Source: Asterias rubens
Lineage: Eukaryota; Echinodermata; Asteroidea; Forcipulatida; Asteriidae
Assembly (NCBI RefSeq): GCF_902459465.1
Contig: NC_047064.1
Coordinates: forward strand, 5,358,762 to 5,422,761
Reading direction: 5' to 3'
DNA: 64,000 nucleotides
Below, in pieces: positions 35,124 through 41,075 of this stretch (the stretch's first letter is position 1; every line of letters begins with the position of its first letter). Below the pieces are notes generated by a model, which was not told the DNA's origin, did not search any database, and was given only the letters and a program-made list of their open reading frames with translations. A program made the position numbers and the translations under genes.

Positions 35124-37248
35124 GCAAATGCATGTTAACCTTTTCATTATCTAATAATATCCTTTTTATCAACATTTTATTTTTAAAGTGTCGTAGGTCA
35201 AACAGCAAGTATATCCGTGACCAGTTACTGGAGGCCGAACATGGAGTGTGCCAGCTCTGTGGAGTAAAAGCCCAAGAACTCTGCAACAATATCAAGTAAG
35301 TCATAACCCATCGTCTAATTCTCTTGTGATTATCATTTATTTTTTTCAGACTAACTTAATACTAATCATAATTTAAAAACAAATTGATGTTTCCTAATGT
35401 ACTTTCGAAGGAGGTACATCTCATGTAATGAGTACGGAAACACTGTACAGAATGAAAAGCGCAACTGTCCTATTAAAAACCGAAAGCACTTTATAAAAAT
35501 GTTTAAACTTTTTGTCCTGCACCACAGAGCTAGGGTATAAAACAACTTCATGTTAATTTGTAATTTAGATTGATAATGTTTAAGTAAGACTTCAGGGAAT
35601 GTAGGACTATATTTTTATGAATTTTCCAATTTAAAATACCGTTCTCTTAAAACGGTTCTCACTGTTCGTTTATCAATATTTCAAAAGACCTAATTTCTTG
35701 TTTTTGTTTTGTCGTCTTGTATCAGAGATGCAGCAAAGAGTGAGAGGAAGATACTATTAGAGGAGAGTGTGATGTCAAAACTATCGACTTCAAGATTGAA
35801 TGAAATCATTCGAAACCCATCGTCAGGCCAGGTAACTAGCATTACAAAGTTATAGATTACAAGTGTGCATTACTGACTTAATGGGGCTATGGTGCATAAA
35901 TAAGGCAGGCCGATGGCTGTACATGTACATGGAATTATGAAATCGCCCCCATTTGTTGTATGCCTAAGCCCTCCTTCATAGTCTTATCTATGGAGAGGAC
36001 ATGGTTGTGCTGTAACTTTTTCAGTTCAGTTTAATTCAATTCAATGGGTTTTATTTAAAATATAACAAAAATACTTGACAGAAGTTAAAAAGACTTAAAT
36101 TGGCGTGTTTACATACATCATTGTTCAAAATTACAAAAAGCTAAAAAGGAAAAGAACATCTGCAGGCATTAAATGCACAAAATTATAAAAATTTACCCAT
36201 TCTCCAAACTCCCAGTACATTGTATCAATTTTAACAGAATTATTACTAACTGTTAGAGATACTTAAGTCATTAATAACTTTTAAAGGGATCTTTCTTCAA
36301 GTGTACAAATAAGTCGTTCATAAACACCTAAGAAAGTTTATCCATTCGAATTGGTCGAGAGGGCATCACGAGGGGTTGTTTGAACGGATGATATAACACC
36401 AGTAAAAAGTGTTATAACATAGGCGTGACACGCAAGCTTGCACCAGCGCTTATAAGACAGTTTCTTAATTTCTATTGGTCGAGAGCGACGGCTAAAATAG
36501 TTGCGCCACATCACGCAATACGTGCGACGTGCACATCATCTCCTTATAAGGAATTATATTTTGCATTTATTTTACCTTTTGACCAAAAAGTGTTGATTTT
36601 TTTGACAGAAAAGGTTATTTTGAATGGGAATCAAAGTGTGTTGAATCGGTTTTCAACTAGTGGTTTAAACCCGCCGAGGCCTGTCCCTTGATAATTTACC
36701 TCAACTTCATCTCGGTAAATTTATCAAGTCCAGGCCTCGGCGTGGGTTTAAAACACTAGTTGAAAACCTCTTTACCACACATTGATTCCCCTATTAATTA
36801 CTATCATGCTTACTTCACTTTGTTTCAATGCAGGAAATCTTTGAAAAATTAAACGTATTAATACAAAGGGTCACAATTGTTTTCAGTTGAGATAACAGAA
36901 TAGTTAAATTTCAGTGAAGATGTCTTTGACATGAGGGCAAGAAATAGCGCAGAGGTTGTCACTCCTCATTGACGCTCCTTCTTGTAAGCTCTGTGAGGGA
37001 GCTGTTTCAACTCTTAATCATGCATAGGTTCTGTGTGTTAAGCGAACTCTCTGTTTTTCTTTAACCAGTTTTGGCATGCCGATCACATCGTGGCCGTGTT
37101 CGAAGGAGGTGGTTTGTGTTCCCTGGATAACTTCCGTACCCTGTGCGTCGTATGTCATGATAAAGTGACGGCAGAGCAGAATATGAGAAGAAGAAAGCGA
37201 CAGAGGACAGCCGGTATTTTTGATATCCGTTCATTCTTCAAGCCCTAA
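14671..37248 (+). CDS. ZRANB3: ZRANB3 annealing helicase / endonuclease, 21 coding exons, complete
   Basis: This is the orthologue of ZRANB3 (AH2), a PCNA-recruited SNF2-family translocase that reverses and remodels stalled forks and cuts DNA with a C-terminal HNH domain. Twenty-one exons bounded by GT-AG sites join without a phase break into 1513 residues: SNF2 core about 25-500, PIP-like motif about 523-530, acidic repeat 763-895, RanBP2-type zinc fingers at 905-924, 1042-1063 and 1086-1107, and zinc/HNH region about 1350-1484. Exons: see the four group entries and exon 13. The ATG at 14671 is preceded by an in-frame TAA at 14653-14655. Human ZRANB3 is about 1080 residues; the excess here is mostly in exon 13 (linker, repeat, two extra fingers). 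A candidate AATAAA lies at 37320. It is the dominant gene of the window. Confidence 0.95.
15131..15183. repeat. Perfect hairpin in ZRANB3 intron 1
   Basis: GTTGCGATAACGTTACCCTC and its exact complement GAGGGTAACGTTATCGCAAC around a short CTCCCGACGGAG-type loop. A third, decayed arm (GTTGCGATAACGTAACCCTCC) lies at 15271, about 110 bases on. Confidence 0.9.
15719..15746. repeat. Poly-A tract
   Basis: A run of about 25 A residues in ZRANB3 intron 1. It may be a decayed retroposon tail or simple slippage. Confidence 0.9.
16004..16294. mobile_element. MITE, GGGAAGGTACACGTTTGGTA subfamily, ZRANB3 intron 2
   Basis: Starts TTAAAGGGAAGGTACATGTT and ends ACGTGTACCTTCCCTTTAA, only 23 bases after the exon 2 donor. 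Confidence 0.87.
16664..16952. mobile_element. Inverted-repeat element, GTTTGCGGTAACACCATG family, ZRANB3 intron 3
   Basis: Arms of about 120 bases: AGAGTTTGCGGTAACACCAT ... TCGACGTTTCGATCAGT and the complement GATCGAAACGTCGAGTTAA ... GGTGTTACCGCAAACTCTTC. The spacer carries CTCTGATCGTCTTATGGAG. A related element lies at 32400-32605. Confidence 0.88.
17285..17436. mobile_element. Internally deleted GGCAGTGGACAC MITE, ZRANB3 intron 3
   Basis: Both ends are present (TTAAAGACACTAGACACTAT and ATGTCCACTGCCTTTAA) but only 152 bases remain. Confidence 0.85.
18001..18046. repeat. G-rich tract, ZRANB3 intron 4
   Basis: GGGGGGAGGAGGCGGGGGGT followed by ten G; could form a G-quadruplex in the transcript (non-template strand). 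Begins about 100 bases after the exon 4 donor. Confidence 0.7.
18744..19134. mobile_element. MITE, GGCAGTGGACAC family, ZRANB3 intron 5
   Basis: Left end diverged (CAGTGTGCACTATTGGTAATT), right end GTGTCCACTGCCTTTAA. The central palindrome GAGATCTCAAGTTC / CTTGAGGTCTC is intact. It directly abuts the non-LTR remnant at 19.24 kb. Confidence 0.85.
19240..19673 (-). pseudogene. 3' remnant of a non-LTR (CR1/L2-like) retrotransposon, ZRANB3 intron 5
   Basis: The - strand frame at 19356-19673 ends [20 protein letters not shown] then [19 protein letters not shown], the typical C-terminal tail of CR1/L2-type reverse transcriptases (AAPxLWNxLP ... FKxxLKTxLF). It is followed on the same strand by TGCGCTTCGG, GCGCAATATAAATAA and an A-rich tail. 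The upstream reverse transcriptase body is absent: this is a 5'-truncated dead copy. Confidence 0.75.
20201..20576. mobile_element. MITE, GCCATTGGACACTTTCGGTA subfamily, inverted
   Basis: Starts TTAAAGCCATTGGACACTTT and ends AAAGTGTCCAATGGCTTTAA, with the interior in the opposite orientation to the 8988 and 12222 copies. It lies in ZRANB3 intron 5. Confidence 0.85.
20681..21040. mobile_element. MITE, GGCAGTGGACAC family, ZRANB3 intron 5
   Basis: A 360-bp copy with perfect ends: TTAAAGGCAGTGGACACTAT and ATAGTGTCCACTGCCTTTAA. Confidence 0.9.
22075..22455 (-). mobile_element. tRNA-derived SINE, ZRANB3 intron 7
   Basis: On the - strand the head reads GGTGTGATGGTCGAGCGGAT (A-box-like) and, about 50 bases on, GGTTCAAATCCGGG (B-box-like), as in a tRNA gene. 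A ~270-base body follows and ends in an ATTATTATTA-type tail (TAATAATAATGATAATAA on the + strand at 22076-22094). The head is tRNA-Leu/Ser-like with a long variable region. It is not a functional tRNA: no matching acceptor stem is apparent. Confidence 0.75.
22860..23115. mobile_element. Remnant of a GGTGTTACCGCAAACC-ended element, ZRANB3 intron 8
   Basis: Contains GTTCTCTAAGAACAAACTCTAC and CACACATGGTGTTACCGCAAACC, and the inverted pair CATCCGGCCAGGTATATAG / CTACCTGGCAAATAGATAC. Boundaries are approximate. Confidence 0.5.
23711..26532 (+). CDS. ZRANB3: ZRANB3 exons 9-12: SNF2 helicase lobe 2
   Basis: Exons: 23711-23896, 24364-24435, 25702-25881, 26377-26532, all phase 0. They carry [12 protein letters not shown] (motif IV), [26 protein letters not shown] followed by [15 protein letters not shown] (motif V) and EDRAHRIGQ (motif VI, arginine fingers about 434 and 437). 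The family's usual AAGQGLT is AAGTGLT here: Gln is replaced by Thr exactly at the exon 10/11 junction. Exon 12 ends the helicase with a charged segment containing STLNGRLQ, as in vertebrates. Confidence 0.93.
24025..24263. mobile_element. Partial MITE, GCACTGGACACA subfamily, ZRANB3 intron 9
   Basis: The right part ends GGTGTCCAGTGCCTTATA; the left end is missing. It lies about 100 bases before exon 10. Confidence 0.75.
24479..24866. mobile_element. Palindromic MITE, GGAACACGTTGCC family, in ZRANB3 intron 10
   Basis: An independent insertion of the family found in the tandem array, ending TTAAAGGAACACG-like on both sides (CACGTTGCCTTGGATCGG ... CCGATCCAAGGCAACGTG). It starts about 40 bases after the exon 10 donor. 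Confidence 0.9.
25125..25306. mobile_element. Palindromic element, GTCGATTTCACAAAGAGTTAGGA family, ZRANB3 intron 10
   Basis: Outer arms GCCGTCGATTTCACAAAGAG and TTTGTGAAATCGACGGC, inner repeats of TTAGGA / TCCTAA. Decayed relatives lie at 30411-30545 and 32960-33050. Confidence 0.83.
26985..28979 (+). CDS. ZRANB3: ZRANB3 exon 13: PIP-like motif, acidic repeat, three zinc fingers
   Basis: A single 1995-nt exon (665 codons, residues 519-1183). It opens with [14 protein letters not shown], the place of the PCNA-interacting PIP box; the leading Gln is replaced. A basic, likely nuclear-localising stretch ([13 protein letters not shown], residues about 537-544) follows. Then come a disordered acidic linker, the DEAS/DEGFPG repeat (763-895) and three RanBP2-type fingers. 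Finger 1 is W905-x-C907-x2-C910-x3-N914-x6-C921-x2-C924. Fingers 2 and 3 have C-x4-C spacing (C1044, C1049, N1053, C1060, C1063; C1088, C1093, N1097, C1104, C1107). The exon ends [15 protein letters not shown], which matches the conserved start of the post-finger domain. The donor at 28980 is GTAATT. Confidence 0.92.
27717..28115 (+). repeat. In-frame coding minisatellite in ZRANB3 (21-bp and 42-bp units)
   Basis: Five degenerate 21-bp units ([35 protein letters not shown]) at 27717-27821 are followed by seven 42-bp units ([14 protein letters not shown]) starting at 27822, 27864, 27906, 27948, 27990, 28032 and 28074. Units 2-5 look identical; unit 6 has a silent GCC to GCT change and unit 7 diverges (EASGVA). 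The 42-bp unit looks like two fused and differentiated 21-bp units. It is open in several frames on both strands, which creates large false ORFs. Confidence 0.95.
28997..29402. mobile_element. MITE, TCCACAGATTTACATTAAAC family, ZRANB3 intron 13
   Basis: Inverted ends (TCCACAGATCTACATTAAAC ... GTTTAATGTAAATCTGTGGA) and a strong inner palindrome, TTTTCGTCTCAG...TTTAGCATGTAAA / TTTTACATGCTAAAACTGAG. The right end extends to AAAAAGTACATAGACCCTTTAA; the left end is truncated and begins only about 17 bases after the exon 13 donor. Confidence 0.87.
29540..30112. mobile_element. Long inverted-repeat element, ZRANB3 intron 13
   Basis: Left arm from about 29551 (TGCTCTGTATTAAGTTATAT, CAATGCAAAGCTGAGG, GTGATACCACATTTGCAATG, CAACATG-type motif) and right arm to about 30110 (GTTGCAAATGTGGTATCATT, CAGCTTTGCATTGATATTTAA). 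Arms are at least 120 bases long with a ~300-base unrelated core. Confidence 0.82.
30405..30545. mobile_element. Decayed relative of the TTAGGA palindromic element, ZRANB3 intron 13
   Basis: CATCCTAAGTTAGGACGAGT, TCGTAAAATCGGCCCCTGG and ATTTCACAAAAGCC match the arms of the 25125 element. It ends just before exon 14. Confidence 0.55.
30584..33187 (+). CDS. ZRANB3: ZRANB3 exons 14-17: substrate-recognition / middle C-terminal region
   Basis: Exons: 30584-30714, 31467-31593, 32213-32363, 33132-33187; phases 0/2/0/1/0 close exactly. Exons 14 and 15 encode [29 protein letters not shown] and CTKRSLTK, which parallel the conserved region after the zinc finger in vertebrate ZRANB3 (the substrate recognition domain region). 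Exon 16 has [12 protein letters not shown] and a Ser-rich end; exon 17 is a short linker. Confidence 0.88.
30892..31269. mobile_element. MITE, GGGAAGGTACACGTTTGGTA-related, ZRANB3 intron 14
   Basis: Starts TTAAAGGCACTGAACACGTT and ends ACGTGTACCTTCCCATTAA. The two ends belong to slightly different subfamilies, suggesting recombination or gene conversion between copies. Confidence 0.83.
31690..31770 (+). mobile_element. Possible tRNA-like SINE head remnant, ZRANB3 intron 15
   Basis: ATTAGAGTTGCTCTAGAATG followed by GTGGGTTTGAATCCCACCC (B-box-like stem-loop). Unrelated in detail to the 22.1-kb SINE; no full tRNA cloverleaf. Confidence 0.45.
31998..32180. mobile_element. Repeat element, AACCAAACTGAGGCTGGA family, ZRANB3 intron 15
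   Basis: GTTACCAAACCGAGGCTGGAA, AATAGTCTGGTTCC and GAGGAACATGACC match 1010-1215. It ends about 35 bases before exon 16. Confidence 0.6.
32388..32605. mobile_element. Inverted-repeat element, GTTTGCGGTAACACCATG family, ZRANB3 intron 16
   Basis: Starts GTAGGATTGGAAACTTTGCA, ends TACCGCAAACCTTTCCATATA. It has a perfect inner hairpin, AGTATGCTCTGATCGTCTTC / GAAGACGATCAGAGCATACT, near 32455-32501. It begins about 25 bases after the exon 16 donor. Confidence 0.85.
32640..32900 (-). mobile_element. Probable retroelement 3' end remnant, ZRANB3 intron 16
   Basis: CATA microsatellite then TTATATAGCGCCACTATGTC, AACGCAGCGCATTAGA and GGGGGAGAGTGCATTCCAGG, a composition seen at the 3' ends of - strand non-LTR copies (AGCGC...TATAAAT). 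Boundaries are uncertain. Confidence 0.45.
32960..33050. mobile_element. Decayed relative of the TTAGGA palindromic element, ZRANB3 intron 16
   Basis: GGCCTAAGTTAGGATGAGTA and TTGTGAAATCCACCCCTGG. Confidence 0.55.
33288..33436. mobile_element. Right-end fragment of GGCAGTGGACAC MITE, ZRANB3 intron 17
   Basis: Contains CAGAGGGAGCAGTTTCTCAC and CTCTCCCCATTACTCG; ends in a decayed TTGATTGCCTTTAG about 25 bases before exon 18. Confidence 0.8.
33464..37248 (+). CDS. ZRANB3: ZRANB3 exons 18-21: zinc-binding and HNH nuclease, C-terminal PIP-like motif
   Basis: Exons: 33464-33598, 35189-35295, 35726-35831, 37069-37248 (stop TAA 37246-37248). Exon 18 has LCVFCGK and [11 protein letters not shown] (a C4-type zinc motif). 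Exons 19-20 have EHGVCQLC (C1404, C1407) and [11 protein letters not shown]. Exon 21 begins [15 protein letters not shown] with the HNH histidines H1457/H1460, then LDNF and CVVCH (C1480, C1483). The nuclease residues therefore look intact. The protein ends [14 protein letters not shown], where human ZRANB3 has an APIM motif. Confidence 0.92.
33617..34048. mobile_element. MITE, TCCACAGATTTACATTAAAC family, ZRANB3 intron 18
   Basis: Full copy: TTAAAGGGTATATGTACTTT ... AAAAAGTACCCGAATCCTTTAA, with the same inner AGCATGTAAA palindrome. It begins 18 bases after the exon 18 donor. Confidence 0.88.
34450..35122 (+). mobile_element. Probable non-LTR element 3' end with AAAT-type tail, ZRANB3 intron 18
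   Basis: A T-rich, low-complexity 3'-UTR-like stretch ends CTGGGTTAATAAAGGAAGCAAATAAATAAATAAG and a run of AAAT units at 35089-35122, typical of LINE 3' ends. No reverse transcriptase is recognisable. It ends 67 bases before exon 19. Confidence 0.45.
36005..36210 (-). mobile_element. Possible retroelement tail, ZRANB3 intron 20
   Basis: On the - strand the segment ends ...AATAAAACCCATTGAATTG then AATTAAACTG, like the AATTCAATT-tailed non-LTR copies of invertebrates. No coding remnant is seen. Confidence 0.35.
36625..36792. mobile_element. Near-perfect palindrome, ZRANB3 intron 20
   Basis: Arms of about 75 bases: GGGAATCAAAGTGTGTTGAA ... GGTTTAAACCCGCCGAGGCC and GGCCTCGGCGTGGGTTTAAA ... CACACATTGATTCCC, about 25 bases apart. 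The preceding 36340-36620 also has GGTCGAGAG repeats and may belong to the same element. Confidence 0.85.
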
Positions 37249-37319
37249 GGTTTCATATGGAATAATTTGCACAGCTGAAAACCAAAATTTAAAACAAGCA
37301 CATTATTTCGAAAAAAATT

Positions 37320-37325
37320 AATAAA
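37320..37325 (+). promoter_or_regulatory. Candidate polyadenylation signal of ZRANB3
   Basis: AATAAA about 70 bases after the stop codon. A second AATAAA lies near 37580. Which is used cannot be told from sequence. Confidence 0.45.
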
Positions 37326-38465
37326 TCAAAATATTTATATTGTAAAAATGTGTGACAAAAATGATAACTGTTACAATACTTCTCAATTTTAAAACACATT
37401 TTAAAAACCTTTTTAATATCTGAAGAGTTTCAACACAAATCTAAAAATTTCAGATTTCTGTAGATGTGTTTCTAAACTCGTTGGTAGACGTCGCTTTAAG
37501 GGTACAAAAATGAACCGACGTCCCCTCTGTAAACTGACTTCTCTGAATGTATTATCATTCAGTATTGCGACACTATGTAAATAAAAACGGGTTATACCCT
37601 TATGAGAAATTTCAGGACAATGGCAAGTAATTGAGTGGGCGCAATTGCACACTGTATAACATCAGTATTTGGGGTTCTTTGTGATTTAACAATACCAGGA
37701 TCTGGGGGGATCAAATTGAGTTTATAGCAGTCTACCTGCACCCACCGATTAATACAGAAAGTCGAAAATAAATTTACTAATAGTCTAGACCAGATTTCAA
37801 AAAAGTTAACATGGGGGTGCTGATTCCGAAAATGATGGATACCAACGCTAATTTTTACTCCTTTTGCCTGAAAAACACATTTAAATCAGCACAGAAAACC
37901 TAGCAGAGGACAGTTCTTTGCATGCAAAAATAGTCGGGTTCTGATGTAGTTCCATATCGAAGTTACTTTAAAAAAAAATCTGGTTTAGACAAAGGTTTGT
38001 CGATTGCTGCAATCAATCCAAATATACAATGATGTATTGGAGGTTCAGCAAATATTTTCATGAACATGAAAAGGGGCACGGCACGGCACGACACGACACA
38101 AACATTTCTTTTGAAGGGTTTGTTGTCACAGTTTGGCTCAGTGAGCCAAGGATAATGATCACCAAACGTTTTCTTTGAGTTAATTGCAAAAACAATCACA
38201 TTGATCTTCACAGTCGGCGGTGGCCGAGAATTAGGAGCACACTTGTCAGTACTATACGTTCCTTAAGAGTTAGGTCAACTGCCTGAAATGACATCAACAC
38301 ATTTATGTAAAAAAACAAACCGGACCTCAATAAAACTTGCACAACTTACAGTGAATATGCTACCTTAAATGTCATGGATTTGTTTATTATTACGAGTTGT
38401 GAAAACTGATCAATGGGGAGACGACCTACAGACTCAACAATATAACACCGTTATGGTACATGCCA
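37326..38465. other. Intergenic, 3' flank of ZRANB3
   Basis: No gene or repeat recognised apart from a second AATAAA and a GGCACGGCACGACACGACAC short repeat near 38080. Confidence 0.4.
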
Positions 38466-38619
38466 AACAATGGGAGACTTTCTGGGACGATAGAGGGCAG
38501 CAGACTTACCGGGTAAATCCATTGTTCTCAGAATTATGCGCATGTTCATAACTACGTAAACAATGGAAATTTACCCGGTAGGTCTGCTGCCGCCTAGTAT
38601 TGGAAAGTCTCCTATTGTA
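38466..38619. mobile_element. Palindromic element, GGGAGACTTT family
   Basis: Left arm CAATGGGAGACTTTCTGGGA...GCAGACTTACCGGGTAAATCC, right arm GGAAATTTACCCGGTAGGTC...CCAATACTA-complement...AAAGTCTCCTATTG. About 154 bp, non-coding. Confidence 0.85.
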
Positions 38620-40617
38620 TATGATCTTTACAATCCTTAGTACTTAAGTGCTAAATAAGACAAACATTGTCAGGGATATGCAATTTTAACATGACATTTT
38701 CAACACATACAGTTCATAACATAACGAACATAACAAACCCCAAATTAGTACAATGAAACTTTCGCCCAACATGAAACGCAAACAAACAATTGAGATATAC
38801 ATCAGAAAGATATAATTACTTGGATGAATTCATTTTCTCCACTATAATAATGTTTTAGTGATATGTTTTTCACAGACACAATGACCTGACCATTATCACG
38901 GAAACATAAAAACTCTTAAAAGACAAATTTGGTGATCGTGAAATAAAATACTTTCTTGACACTTTTTAATCTGATACTACCATATATGTAACCAAAATAA
39001 TTTCGAACCCTAATCAAAACAGATACAATTTTGAAACACTGGGCCGGATAAATTAAAACTAGCAATTACTTATCAAGTTAAAGGTTGAGCATTAGCAAGA
39101 AGACTGAAAAGTAAAAGATCAGGCATGAACATTTTGATCGCTGGATTACCTTTCACTTATAGACATATAAATAAAAACGACATTTTACTAACTTACTGTA
39201 GCAATTACTTGTATTTTTACAAGCTACTGCATGAGGAGCTTGAGATTTTACTTGATCAACAGTGTTGCATATAATATGGCTCGGTATCGGGTCAGTATTA
39301 AAGGGTTATTTTCCCCTTTGCCTAATGGTCCAACTATAAATGTTACTTATACATTTGTTGTGTACTTTAATTGGTCTAAAAGTACCAATCTCTGGAGCTC
39401 TGGCGTGGAGAGGCTGGCTGTTTCCTCATAGCCACTGCCGCCATCAAAAAACTTGACTAAGTGGAAACTGCCCTGCCTGCATTTCGCTATTGATCTGCGA
39501 GTCCATGCCTCTATTGTTGTACTCCTGAATACCCCGCTATTGTGCTTTTCTCCGACCACTTACTAATCCGTTCAAGTAAATGGGGTTTTTCCAGTAAAAG
39601 GTTATTTATAGAGATTTGAGAAAATTCTCATGCCTGATCTTAAACTTATCTACATTTTTGTTAATGCTGGCATTTACACGGCCCAGTATCTTGTAAAACT
39701 ATCAGGTAATAGTAAAATGTCAGTTTTATTTACATCTCAATAAGAAGAGTCCCTCAAGCATTGATTTTACCTTGTTCGACCAATTACTAGCAATATTAAG
39801 GCTTACTTTTATTTATAAGGATTTAAGTAAAAGACTAGTAAAAGCAAATGCTAGTTTTTATTTATCTGGCCCACTGTGTAAACTATTGAATTCATCAAGG
39901 CCTACACACTGCTATTGAATGCCTATGTATATAGTCCACACCTCCAGCTAGACGAGTGGTATATTTCTTTGATGTCAATACTTCAGAAATTATAAGATCA
40001 GACTGTTATTTATACCGTCAATTTCCCACATTAATGAATTTAAAGGTTTTTGCCACTCTAAACCAGCCTCCCTTTTTGTTAGCTCGTGTTTCTGAGGATT
40101 TTGAACTAGATCACTTTGTCATACTTAGAGTGGTATCATGCTACTTCTTCACAGTATGTACACAGTACGGGCCAAGTCGAAGAGCTACAATTCTCGGCCA
40201 AAATGCTTGGGGCCCCCCCTATCGCAACCTGACTATCCCCTTCCCCTGCTCAATGTTAATGGCAGCGCAGACCGCGCAATGAGAGCCAACATTGAAGGGG
40301 CACGGGGGGGGGGGGGGGGGGGCTGTGGTGCGGGGGCCCAACGAGATATGACCGGGACTGTAGGTATAAAGGCGTACACACTGTGATGAACAGCTTACAA
40401 CTATTTTGATCTCAGTTAAAACACTCTGGGAAATTTTGTGACATCTTTCAGAGGGCCGAACTTGGGCTTGAAAGCTGAAATAATTTGTACAAATTAACTC
40501 CTTGTAAATGGTCAAGTAAGAATTGATTTCACTTTTTTTTTAACTACTGCGCTTTGTTTTGCGCCATCATCCAGTCATGTGACAGGATAACTGATGCTCC
40601 CACTGGTACTATGATGT
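38620..40617. other. Intergenic, no gene recognised
   Basis: AT-rich; a poly-G run of about 18 at 40305. Small frames at 39231-39559 and 39956-40386 have no motif support. Confidence 0.4.
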
Positions 40618-40688
40618 CCCTGTTGGGTACTTTTTGTAGGACCCAAAACACAATGTCCACGGACCGGATTTACATTAAACTTACACGG
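40618..40688. mobile_element. End fragment of TCCACAGATTTACATTAAAC MITE
   Basis: GTTGGGTACTTTTTGTAGGA ... ACAATGTCCACGGACCGGAT ... CATTAAACTTACACGGTT, cut by the MITE starting at 40689. Confidence 0.75.
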
Positions 40689-41075
40689 TTTAAAGGCAGT
40701 GGACACTATTGGTAATTACTCAAATAATTATTAGCACCAAACCTCACTTGGTAATGAGTAAAGGGGAGATCGTTGATGGTATAAAACATTGTGAGAAACA
40801 GCTCCCTCTGAAGTGACATAGTTTTCGAGAAAGAAGTATTTTTCCACGAATTTGATTTTGAGACCTCAAAGTTTAGAATTTGAAATCTCGAAAAGAATCT
40901 CGAAATTAACCATCTAAAAGCACACAATTTCGTGTTACAAGGGTATTTTATCTCGCAACTTCAATGACCGATTGAGCTCAAATTTTCACAGGCTTGTTAT
41001 TTTATGCATATGTTGAGATACAGCAAGTGAGAAGACTGGTCTTTGACAATTACCAATAGTGTCTTGTGTCTTTAA
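40689..41075. mobile_element. MITE, GGCAGTGGACAC family
   Basis: Starts TTTAAAGGCAGTGGACAC and ends AATAGTGTCTTGTGTCTTTAA. It is inserted at, or joined to, a short end fragment of the 33.6-kb family (40618-40688). Confidence 0.85.
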
